DNA of 64,000 nt from Sporosarcina sp. ANT_H38 (GTDB lineage Bacteria > Bacillota > Bacilli > Bacillales_A > Planococcaceae), in NCBI RefSeq assembly GCF_008369195.1, contig NZ_VOBC01000001.1:1426001-1490000 (forward strand). Direction: 5' to 3'. Of the stretch, positions 57,041 through 64,000 are shown piece after piece (the first letter of the stretch is position 1; each line of letters starts with the position of its first letter). Under the pieces are notes generated by a model. It was given only the letters and a program-made list of their open reading frames with translations. It searched no databases and was not told the DNA's origin. A program made the position numbers and the translations under genes.

Positions 57041-57184
57041 GTCTAGCTACAGCGACCAGACGCTCGGGGTCATTGAGCCCGCTGGGAAGGATTGAACTAT
57101 ATCACTCCTATGTACGACAATGAACGTCGTTTCGCCGGTCTAGCTAATGCCTGTCACGCCTAAACAGATCGCTATCGCTTTTCT
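57041..57184 (+). repeat. intergenic repeat element between bcd and buk
   Basis: The stretch GTCTAGCTACAGCGACCAGA...CTCGGGGTCATTGAG... ending AGATCGCTATCGCTTTTC has the layout of an abundant Bacillales intergenic repeat that opens with TCTAGCTCCAGCGC and closes with a GCGCTTxCGCTTTTC-like end. It fills the 190-base gap between bcd and buk, whereas other operon gaps are short. It has no coding capacity. Confidence 0.65.
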
Positions 57185-57187
57185 TTT

Positions 57188-58282
57188 TTAGCGTCTTGAA
57201 AGTACGCTTTTTTCATTTTGTAAGAAAGTGCTTCTTGTATTCGCAACACGTGCGATACGCTCTTCCGCCATGCGATCAGCTGCAACATACGTTGGAATAT
57301 TATCGCGTTTTGAAATTGCAAATATTTTTCCGATTACGTCATAGATGCCCTCGACGCGTTTCAGTGCACGTTCACGGTTATAACCATCAAGCTCATCTGC
57401 AACATTTATTACGCCGCCTGAGTTGATAACGTAGTCAGGTGCATAGACAATACCCATTTCGTGGATTAAATCGCCATGACGCGTTTCTTTCAATTGATTG
57501 TTAGCCGATCCTGCGATAACTTTTGCTTTCAATTGTGGAATCGTCTCATCATTAATGATTGCACCTAGTGCACATGGTGCAAATATGTCTGCTTCTTGAG
57601 AGTAAATTTCATTGATGCCGACTGCTGTTGCGCCAAACGCATCAACCGCACGCTGAACAGCTTCTTCGTTAATATCCGTGATGATCAGTTTCGCACCTTC
57701 CTCGTGCAAGAACTCACAAAGAGCATATGCAACGTTTCCGACACCTTGTACCGCTATTGTTTTGCCCGCTAGCGAATCGTCACCAAATGCTTCTTTTGCT
57801 GCTGCCTTCATACCGTAATAAATACCATAAGCAGTTACAGGAGAAGGATTGCCAGATGAACCTGCTCCAGCAGAAGTACCTGTAACATAATCCGTTTCAA
57901 GATTGATTAAGTCCATATCCGCTTCAGTTGTTCCTACATCTTCTGCAGTGATGTAACGACCGTTCAAACCTTCAATATAACGACCGAAAGCACGGAACAT
58001 TTCATCGTTTTTGTCTGTTTTTGGATTTCCTATAATAACTGTTTTTCCGCCACCTAGATTCAAACCAGCAGCTGCATTTTTGTACGTCATGCCACGCGCA
58101 AGACGAAGTGCATCTTCAATAGCTTCTTCTTCACTCGCATACGTCCACATACGTGTTCCCCCAAGTGCTGGTCCAAGTGTCGTATCATGTATAGCGATGA
58201 TTGCTTTTAGTCCTGAAGCTTTATCCTGACAAATTACTAGTTGTTCATAATCCTGATGTTCCATATATTTGAAAATTTCCAT
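57188..58282 (-). CDS. bcd: leucine (branched-chain amino acid) dehydrogenase
   Basis: Reversibly deaminates Leu, Val and Ile to 2-oxo acids with NAD. The 364-residue protein has [10 protein letters not shown], the catalytic-lysine region [20 protein letters not shown], the [11 protein letters not shown] segment, the Rossmann loop [19 protein letters not shown] and [18 protein letters not shown]. It starts 40 bases after ptb. It supplies the substrates for the BkdAA/AB complex encoded downstream. Confidence 0.96.
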   Translation of the reverse strand: MEIFKYMEHQDYEQLVICQDKASGLKAIIAIHDTTLGPALGGTRMWTYASEEEAIEDALRLARGMTYKNAAAGLNLGGGKTVIIGNPKTDKNDEMFRAFGRYIEGLNGRYITAEDVGTTEADMDLINLETDYVTGTSAGAGSSGNPSPVTAYGIYYGMKAAAKEAFGDDSLAGKTIAVQGVGNVAYALCEFLHEEGAKLIITDINEEAVQRAVDAFGATAVGINEIYSQEADIFAPCALGAIINDETIPQLKAKVIAGSANNQLKETRHGDLIHEMGIVYAPDYVINSGGVINVADELDGYNRERALKRVEGIYDVIGKIFAISKRDNIPTYVAADRMAEERIARVANTRSTFLQNEKSVLSRR

Positions 58283-58322
58283 TGTAAATTCCTCCTAAGG
58301 GCATCGTTCATTTTTATTTGTT

Positions 58323-59228
58323 TTATTTTATCGAAAGGATTGCTAGTGCCAACGAATACAGTTTACTTTCGGCACTATCTGTCCTCGATGTAAGGACAAT
58401 TGGCGCTTTTGCACCTTGGATAATAGCACCCACTTTTGCGTTGGCAAAATACATTAATGATTTGTAGAGAATATTTCCTGCTTCGATATTCGGAACCAGA
58501 AGAATATCAGCTTTACCAGCAGTTTCTCCAATAATTCCTTTTTGAGCAGCGGCCTTTTCAGATACTGCATTATCAAGAGCAAGTGGACCGTCAACGATGC
58601 AACCCAAGATTTGACCGCGCCGATTCATGGCGACAAGTGATGCTGCGTCTGTTGTTGGTACCATGGCTGGATTGACAGTTTCAACGGCAGCAAGCGGTGC
58701 AACGATTGGTTCAGACACACCGCACGCATGTGCAGCAGCAACCGCATTACGAATGATTTGCGCTTTCGCTTCAAGGTCAGGTGCAATGTTCATTGCTGCA
58801 TCTGTAACGAAAAGTAAACGGTTATATCCAGGAACTTCAAACGCTGCGACATGAGACAGTATTTTCCCTGTCTTCAAACCGTACTCTCCATTTAATACTG
58901 CCTTGAGAATGATGGAAGTGGCCAAGTTACCTTTCATCAGGACATGTGCCGACCCACTTGAAACCGCTTTCACAGAAAGGGTCGCTGCATTTATAGTATC
59001 CTCAGCATGATGAATACTAACTTTTTCACTATCTATTAAGTGCGGAAAATCTGTGTGCATCAAATCTTTTATCCGCTTTTCGTCATCAAAAAGCATGAAT
59101 GACGCAATTCCTTTTGCAATTGCGACGCTAACAGCCTCAAGTACTTCTCGATCCGCAGCTGACGCGACAGCAACAACAGGACCTTTCTTCGAAGCTGCTT
59201 GTACGATTAGTGAGTCGAGTGTAATCAT
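58323..59228 (-). CDS. ptb: phosphate butyryltransferase
   Basis: Exchanges CoA for phosphate on butyryl-/branched acyl-CoA, giving the acyl phosphate used by Buk. The 301-residue protein has HVLMKGNLATSIILKAVLN, LSHVAAFEVPGYNRLLFVTD and GETAGKADILLVPNIEAGNI typical of Ptb. It is the first gene of the bkd operon, 28 bases after bkdR. The ATG follows GGAGGAGAAAC. No clear -12/-24 promoter is visible in the short spacer. Confidence 0.95.
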   Translation of the reverse strand: MITLDSLIVQAASKKGPVVAVASAADREVLEAVSVAIAKGIASFMLFDDEKRIKDLMHTDFPHLIDSEKVSIHHAEDTINAATLSVKAVSSGSAHVLMKGNLATSIILKAVLNGEYGLKTGKILSHVAAFEVPGYNRLLFVTDAAMNIAPDLEAKAQIIRNAVAAAHACGVSEPIVAPLAAVETVNPAMVPTTDAASLVAMNRRGQILGCIVDGPLALDNAVSEKAAAQKGIIGETAGKADILLVPNIEAGNILYKSLMYFANAKVGAIIQGAKAPIVLTSRTDSAESKLYSLALAILSIK

Positions 59229-59256
59229 TGTTTCTCCTCCATTGACTAAATGTTAC

Positions 59257-61299
59257 TTAAACGAGGCTGAATTTCTCAAGTTTATAATAAAGTGATCGAA
59301 GCGAAATACCAAGCCTGTTGGCCGTTAATGATTTGTTTCCATTATTTTCACGCAGTGCCGTTTCAAGAATGGTTTTTTCGTATTCATCCATAATCGAAGT
59401 TAGTGTGCTTTTTTCTGGAAGTGACTGTTCCTCTACTGGGTTTTCCCTAGATGAAAGAGATTTAACCACATCTTTCACACTAATAACGACTTCTCCTGAG
59501 TCCATATAAATCATAGCGCGGCTAATTACATTTTCGAGTTCTCGTACGTTTCCCGGCCAATCATATTGCTTCAGCCGTTCTTGCGCTTCATCGGTAATCT
59601 TTTCAATATTCATACCGAATTCCTGATTCAGTCTCACAAGCAAATGCCCTACGATTGATGGAATATCTTTTTTCCGAGATCGTAGCGGGGCAATTTGAAT
59701 AGATAGTCGGTTTAAAACATAATAGAGCTCTTCAATGAATGTTCCCTCATGCATTGCTTTTTCTAAATTTTTAGAAGACGCCGCAATGATTCGGACGGAC
59801 AAATGGACGGGGTAGGTTCCCCCATTTTTGAAGATCGTTCCGCTTTTTAAGTAGTTGAGCAATCTCTCTTGAATTACGATCGGCAAATCAGCCACTTCAT
59901 CAAGGAACAGCGTCCCCTTTTCAGACTCTTTGAAAAGTCCTGGAGTACTATCATTCCCATTTTGAGAAAACCCTGATTCTTGTCCGAATAGTTCCGATTC
60001 TAATTTGGCTGGATGCATTGCAGAACAATTTACACGGATGAACTTATTGAACCGCCGTTCGCAGCTACTGTGAATGGCATGTGCAAATAATTCTTTTCCT
60101 GTTCCTGCTTCCCCACGAAGAAGGACCGGAACATCAGATTTGGCAGCTAATTTTGCCTGTTCAATTGAAATTTCAATATCAGCCGAACCGCCGAAGATAT
60201 CATCAAAAGTATAAGTAGATTCGAGTTTCCGAATGATTGTACGCGCCCGATCTAGTTCTTTCATCAGGTTTCGCATTTCAGTTATGTCGTGAATGACTCC
60301 GACACTTCCCTTTACTTGATGATCTACTATGATTGGTGCAACATTGACAATTACTTCTCGGTTATTTTCACCGATACGCATATTAACACCACGAACCGGA
60401 TTTCTCGACCTAAGCACTCTCATATGAATACTTTCACCTTCGTTTATATCTGCATTGGCAGGTTTTCCAATGACTTCATCTTCAGAAAGACCTGTAATTC
60501 GCGTATAAGCAGGGTTAACTAGAATCCCATAGCCTTTGTCATCGACGACTGAAATCGCATCGTCGCTTGAATGGATAATGGCTTCAAGCATCGTCTTTAC
60601 TCTGTTTAAATCTGTAATTTCCTCCGCAAGTGCAACAACTTCCGTAATATCTTTAAACACTGCGAAAGCGCCAACCTTTTTTCCAGTAGAATCGAAGAGA
60701 GGATAACGGGAAGTGACGATTTTCAAGCCGTTTCCAAGAATCTGTTCCTCATTTAATTCCGCTTTACCTGAATTGAATACTCTTGGAAGCTCAGTCGTCG
60801 GGATTACTTCCGTAATCAGCTGTCCAACAGCTTCTTCAATTGGGAATCCGATTATTTTTGAGGCACTCTTATTGAAAAAATCAATAGTTCCTTTTTTATC
60901 GATTCCAATCATACCTTCTTCAACTGAATCAAAGATCATCCGTTGCTTATGCATTTCAGCATGGATACGCTTAATGTATGTATCGTTCTCCTCAAGAAGC
61001 TTTACAAGGAGATTCGCGACAGAACCAGGTATTAGTACGGTATGGTCAGGCCTCACTTTTAACAGTTCAGCGAATACAAACTCGTCGCCTGTTACATCGA
61101 AAATGATATGTAAATCATCAGTCAGATAATTTGTCCAATCCATTCCATACGCAATGCCTAGTTTTTTCGCAAGAATTATTCCTGGTGCTTGTTCATCCGT
61201 ATCAATGATTGCGTTTACATTCATGAATTCTAAGTTTTGGAATAGGTCCAGTAGTATCGATCCGCCTGTCCCAGCCCCGACAATGAGAACGTTTTGCAA
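59257..61299 (-). CDS. bkdR: BkdR-like regulator: Rossmann-PAS-PAS-AAA+-Fis protein lacking GAFTGA
   Basis: By position, the activator of the bkd operon. The 680-residue protein has an N-terminal nucleotide-binding-like GxGxxG (VLIVGAGTGG, 4-13), PAS domains at about 115-225 and 235-345, an AAA+ domain (Walker A GEAGTGKE at 396-403, Walker B GTLFLDEV at 462-469) and a Fis-type helix-turn-helix at 640-680. The GAFTGA loop that touches sigma-54 reads GFSQNG (443-448). Sensing ligand and sigma partner are therefore open. The start is a TTG at 61299 behind AAGGAG. Confidence 0.92.
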   Translation of the reverse strand: MQNVLIVGAGTGGSILLDLFQNLEFMNVNAIIDTDEQAPGIILAKKLGIAYGMDWTNYLTDDLHIIFDVTGDEFVFAELLKVRPDHTVLIPGSVANLLVKLLEENDTYIKRIHAEMHKQRMIFDSVEEGMIGIDKKGTIDFFNKSASKIIGFPIEEAVGQLITEVIPTTELPRVFNSGKAELNEEQILGNGLKIVTSRYPLFDSTGKKVGAFAVFKDITEVVALAEEITDLNRVKTMLEAIIHSSDDAISVVDDKGYGILVNPAYTRITGLSEDEVIGKPANADINEGESIHMRVLRSRNPVRGVNMRIGENNREVIVNVAPIIVDHQVKGSVGVIHDITEMRNLMKELDRARTIIRKLESTYTFDDIFGGSADIEISIEQAKLAAKSDVPVLLRGEAGTGKELFAHAIHSSCERRFNKFIRVNCSAMHPAKLESELFGQESGFSQNGNDSTPGLFKESEKGTLFLDEVADLPIVIQERLLNYLKSGTIFKNGGTYPVHLSVRIIAASSKNLEKAMHEGTFIEELYYVLNRLSIQIAPLRSRKKDIPSIVGHLLVRLNQEFGMNIEKITDEAQERLKQYDWPGNVRELENVISRAMIYMDSGEVVISVKDVVKSLSSRENPVEEQSLPEKSTLTSIMDEYEKTILETALRENNGNKSLTANRLGISLRSLYYKLEKFSLV

Positions 61300-61372
61300 G
61301 GATGTTCATTCTCCTTTTTTAACCATGCAATCTTTTGCAATTACAACTATATCATACATGAAAGCTATGTTC

Positions 61373-61400
61373 TTGACAATGAAATTAGAGTAGGTAAAAT
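61373..61400 (+). promoter_or_regulatory. promoter of the DUF2627 gene
   Basis: A perfect -35 TTGACA (61373-61378), a 16-base spacer and a -10 TAAAAT (61395-61400), 25 bases before the ATG. Divergent from bkdR. Confidence 0.6.
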
Positions 61401-61425
61401 TAGATTCGGTAAGGAGTTGGTGTAT

Positions 61426-61662
61426 ATGGCACGTCTAGCAGCGTTTATAGTCCTTCTAATACCCGGACTTTTTGCGGCCGGCGGTATAAAATTAATGCGA
61501 GATTCGATATTCGGAATATTATTTAATCCATTTCCATTCATTTGGCTTCAATTTATCGTAGGTTTTTTTCTGTTCTCAGGTGGCCTATGGTTTTTTGCGG
61601 GTTTTCTATTACGCCGCGACCGGAGAAAAGGACGCGTCCAAGAACGATTTAAGCAAAAGTGA
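61426..61662 (+). CDS. DUF2627 (YqzF-like) membrane protein
   Basis: A 78-residue protein with two membrane helices: ARLAAFIVLLIPGLFAAGGI, KLMRDSIFGI, FPFIWLQFIVGFFLFSGGLW, then a basic tail RRDRRKGRVQERFKQK. It matches DUF2627, found next to bkdR in Bacillus. The function is unknown. The start is the ATG at 61426 behind AAGGAGTTGGTGTAT; the longer frame reaches into bkdR. Confidence 0.88.
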   Translation: MARLAAFIVLLIPGLFAAGGIKLMRDSIFGILFNPFPFIWLQFIVGFFLFSGGLWFFAGFLLRRDRRKGRVQERFKQK

Positions 61663-61700
61663 AATTCAAGTGCGCTAATGAATGGTAGGCAAAATCACTA

Positions 61701-61756
61701 CGCCCTCTCAAGGTGTTTAATCCTCCCCATTGCACGACCTACATCTTGTAGGCTCT
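61701..61756 (-). repeat. degenerate hairpin-family repeat
   Basis: On the minus strand, GCCTACAAGATGTAGGTCGT followed by GCAATGGGGAGGATT is close to the centre of the element at 39568 (CTTACAGGATGTAGGTCATG, CAACGGGGAGGGATT). The closing arm is lost. Confidence 0.65.
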
Positions 61757-61770
61757 ATTTAGTTAAATAG

Positions 61771-61796
61771 AAAAAGGACCAGTCTTGGTCCTTTTT
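61771..61796 (+). terminator. bidirectional terminator
   Basis: A perfect 11-bp stem AAAAAGGACCA / TGGTCCTTTTT with a four-base loop lies between the DUF2627 gene (+) and the glycerophosphodiesterase stop (-). Confidence 0.9.
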
Positions 61797-62504
61797 TTAT
61801 TTATTGAATCGATCAGGGAAGTCCGTTATCCAACCGTCTATATACGAGGGTGGATTGAAAGTGATTGCTTCTGTTCCTTGCATTCCATAAACTCGAATCT
61901 TTTTTTCAGATTGAATAAGATTAGTCAAATATGGCTCTTTCAACAAGCGTTTGTGAAAATGGAAGCCATCTGCAGATGAATACTGTTTAAGATTAGTCCA
62001 ATCTACGCTTTTCTTCCGGATAAGATATGCAGTTTCCATTCGCTCGTTCTCCTCTTTGACCAACTCAAGTAAGCGGTAGTCAAATGAAGAGATATGGACA
62101 TCGTCAACAACGGAAACTATATCAATGATCAGTTTGATTAATTCAGGGCGGTCCGAAACAGTTTCTTTCAATTCCACATTGAGGGCTAAACTGTGTTTTT
62201 CGCAAAATGTCACCACTTCTATCAATGTCGGAATGTGGTGCCCAAAAAATATCCGTCTGCATTTCCTTCCAACACGAATTTCCGCCATTTCTGCACTTGT
62301 CATGAATGAAATTGACCTTCGAATACCTGCAAGCCTAGAAAGTTCTGGATCATGGATGACAATCGGCACCCCATCTTCAGTTAACTGTACATCTAGTTCT
62401 ATTCCATCAGCGCCTTGATCGATGGCTTTCTCAAATGCTTTCATTGTATTTTCAAAGCAGATGCCTGATGCGCCCCGATGTGCAAAAACTGTCGGATTAA
62501 ACAT
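61797..62504 (-). CDS. glycerophosphodiester phosphodiesterase (YqiK-like)
   Basis: Hydrolyses deacylated phospholipids to glycerol-3-phosphate and an alcohol. The 235-residue TIM-barrel protein has the catalytic start VFAHRGASGICFENT (His9, Arg10), GADGIELDVQLTEDGVPIVI, then HD and the NVELKE metal site. There is no signal peptide, so it is cytoplasmic. The ATG overlaps the end of the upstream FapA-family gene by eight bases (ATGTTTAA), so they are translationally coupled. It corresponds to B. subtilis yqiK by position. Confidence 0.92.
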   Translation of the reverse strand: MFNPTVFAHRGASGICFENTMKAFEKAIDQGADGIELDVQLTEDGVPIVIHDPELSRLAGIRRSISFMTSAEMAEIRVGRKCRRIFFGHHIPTLIEVVTFCEKHSLALNVELKETVSDRPELIKLIIDIVSVVDDVHISSFDYRLLELVKEENERMETAYLIRKKSVDWTNLKQYSSADGFHFHKRLLKEPYLTNLIQSEKKIRVYGMQGTEAITFNPPSYIDGWITDFPDRFNK

Positions 62505-64000
62505 TCAGGACTCCATCGACGATTTCAAAAATACCTTTAGTGGTAACATGGAGTGTGGACGATTTGGAATTAACTTGGATGATTGTGCCTGGATTGGCTT
62601 CTCTCGTCACTTCGATTTGAGCAGGTACAGCTTGCTTAATTTTACGAATTCTCAGTTGAATCTCTTTGTCAAGTTCAGCTATAACCTTTCCGTTCGACTC
62701 AATCACTTCCAACATCTTTTCATATGCGTCTGCCTGAGGACCCCTCAATTGACTTTCGTTATTCCTAAATGGAAGGGCATGCTGTTCAAGTTTTCCGAAT
62801 GTCTCTTGGTGTTCTTTTAGACTTTTTGCCATTTCTTGAATTTCCATATAAAGCAGTTCCTTGTCGATCCCTTTCGCACGAAGGATCGTCTTCCGTTCGT
62901 GGCTATTTCCTGCATATGCACATTCAATTTTATAAAGCACCTCAACTTCTCCACCAATAATTTTACCTTTGTTTTTATCGATAAATACAGATTCCGCTCT
63001 AACTTCCGTCCCAAGTAGATATAAGCCGACATGTACTTCTTTCCCGTACAATTTACAATTATTTGCATGTTTAACGAATATATTTCCTCGCGCTTCGACA
63101 ATCGTCAATCCACCGCCGAAGATTCCTCCTTTTATGTAAACGTCTCCCTCTGACGACTGAATCTCCTTTGCATTCGTGATACCTTCATTTCCTTCAATAG
63201 AAATATCTCCTGTTGCATTTACTGAAAATCCGGCAAGTACTGTTCCATAAACAACAACACTCCCATCAAATGTTATCGAGCCTGTTTCAGGACCGACATC
63301 CCCGCTTACTACCAGTTGTTTTCCGACGCCAATCAAACCATCAATGCTTTCCAAAGCCCCTCCAAACGATGCCCGCAACACTAATTTATCCACATCTTGT
63401 TCTTCGTCCACTGATTTCCTGTCAAAGTAAATCTTAGCATCATTTCCCCGCTCAGCTGGAAGTTCGTTTCCGACCACATCCATGCCATTAACGCCCTCTT
63501 GCGTAGGTATTTTCTCACCAAGCCAATCACCTTGTTTAACAGGAGTAACGAAATTCATTTCAAAGTAATCAGCAGAACCGTCTTCACGAATCTCCGGCCT
63601 TCGTTCGGGTATTTCGATGTATGTTACGACTGCATCTTCACCTTTCTGAGGCTGTCTTCCAATAGCTGCGATAATGGGTTCACCCGGCTTAAACGGTTCT
63701 TCTAGCAATGCTTGCCTTCCATAAATAACTCCGGCATCATCAAGCACTTTTTCGGCTTGCTTTAAGATTGATTGTTTATTTTCTTCAAATTCCTTGGTTG
63801 ATACATTTATGTAAAGTTGGGCCATCATTTTATCAGGCGCGATGGATACTTCTATAGCTGGGATCCAATTGCCTATTACATGTTCTTCTAGATCTGTAAG
63901 TGCTTTTCTTAAAACTGGGAAAGAAATAATTTTTATTCGTGGATGTTCTCGCGTTATTGTGTCGAATGATTTAAGTGGAAAACCATTCTTCTTGGTGCGC
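62497..64000 (-). CDS. FapA (DUF342) family protein (partial, runs off the right edge)
   Basis: The frame stays open from the stop at 62497 to the last base of the window, at least 500 codons, so the ATG at 63828 is probably not the start; upstream residues KALTDLEEHVIGNWIPAIEV look family-like. The middle has a right-handed beta-helix of polymer-forming repeats (SGDVGPETGSITFDGSVVVY, VNATGDISIEGNEG, SSEGDVYIKGGIFGGG) and a C-terminal coiled coil (about 62690-62850). DUF342/FapA members are tied to flagellar or cell-envelope assembly; the role here is unknown. Confidence 0.88.
   Translation of the reverse strand, partial: RTKKNGFPLKSFDTITREHPRIKIISFPVLRKALTDLEEHVIGNWIPAIEVSIAPDKMMAQLYINVSTKEFEENKQSILKQAEKVLDDAGVIYGRQALLEEPFKPGEPIIAAIGRQPQKGEDAVVTYIEIPERRPEIREDGSADYFEMNFVTPVKQGDWLGEKIPTQEGVNGMDVVGNELPAERGNDAKIYFDRKSVDEEQDVDKLVLRASFGGALESIDGLIGVGKQLVVSGDVGPETGSITFDGSVVVYGTVLAGFSVNATGDISIEGNEGITNAKEIQSSEGDVYIKGGIFGGGLTIVEARGNIFVKHANNCKLYGKEVHVGLYLLGTEVRAESVFIDKNKGKIIGGEVEVLYKIECAYAGNSHERKTILRAKGIDKELLYMEIQEMAKSLKEHQETFGKLEQHALPFRNNESQLRGPQADAYEKMLEVIESNGKVIAELDKEIQLRIRKIKQAVPAQIEVTREANPGTIIQVNSKSSTLHVTTKGIFEIVDGVLNV

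Noticed and set aside
59229..59420. Search for a sigma-54 promoter before ptb
   Set aside because: A GGCAC occurs at about 59352 (minus strand) but the GC at the required 10-base distance is missing.
1..64000. CRISPR arrays, tRNA or rRNA genes, intact insertion sequences, toxin-antitoxin or restriction systems
   Set aside because: I saw no regularly spaced repeats, cloverleaf sequences, transposase or nuclease motifs that support any of these.

Overview
The window looks like chromosome of a low-GC Gram-positive bacterium of the order Bacillales. The gene order of the right half (bkdR, ptb, bcd, buk, lpdV, bkdAA, bkdAB, bkdB, then brxB, mce, pccB, an M20 peptidase, dinB, rnz, namA) follows the yqi-yqj region of Bacillus subtilis. 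The methylmalonyl-CoA mutase genes, the Prli42 miniprotein and the DUF2619/DUF2627 membrane proteins fit Planococcaceae such as Sporosarcina. That genus is an inference from protein character, not a measured match. Strong AGGAGG-type ribosome binding sites, many TTG/GTG starts and T-tailed hairpin terminators agree with it.

Layout. 1-2 kb: end of an arsR-arsB-arsC operon. 2-12.7 kb: mostly single genes (PaiB-like protein, bacterial nitric oxide synthase, a kinase-like protein, glutamine synthetase, PsiE, GMP reductase, DoxX, a TolB-like beta-propeller protein), separated by decayed gene fragments. 12.8-16.4 kb: a compact operon of an Rrf2 regulator, two luciferase-like flavin monooxygenases with a DUF896 protein between them, and Hsp33. 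16.6-25.2 kb: azoreductase beside a broken TetR gene, a FabH paralogue, an S66 peptidase, a LysE exporter divergent from an XRE-cupin regulator, and small genes. 25.6-34.4 kb: namA, ybaK-like, rnz, dinB, an orphan cheW, M20 peptidase, pccB, mce, Prli42, brxB. 34.4-45.8 kb: a decaying accessory zone holding a squalene/phytoene synthase, a dead oligoendopeptidase F, a pentapeptide-repeat protein, two acetyltransferases, a dead VanX-like dipeptidase, a YqeY-like protein, a HAD phosphatase, debris and a MITE-like repeat. 45.8-61.3 kb: meaB, mutB, mutA and the complete bkd operon with its regulator. 61.4-64 kb: DUF2627 protein, a glycerophosphodiesterase and a FapA-family gene cut by the window edge.

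How the genes work together. Leucine dehydrogenase and the BkdAA/BkdAB/BkdB/LpdV complex turn branched-chain amino acids into acyl-CoAs. Ptb and Buk can draw energy from these as acyl phosphates. Propionyl-CoA from valine and isoleucine can pass through PccB (carboxyltransferase), Mce (epimerase) and MutAB with MeaB to succinyl-CoA. The biotin carboxylase partner of PccB is not in the window.

The most unusual observations are: a relic at 10950-11268 that joins a piece of fabH to a piece of hslO exactly at a 12-base sequence both parents share; a BkdR regulator whose GAFTGA sigma-54 contact loop is replaced; the Rrf2/flavin monooxygenase/Hsp33 operon; a lone CheW in a metabolic operon; a 7-bp tandem repeat forming the 3' end of the paiB-like gene; and related hairpin repeats lodged between genes of the bkd-mut cluster. 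I found no CRISPR array, tRNA, rRNA, intact transposase or clearly novel defence system.
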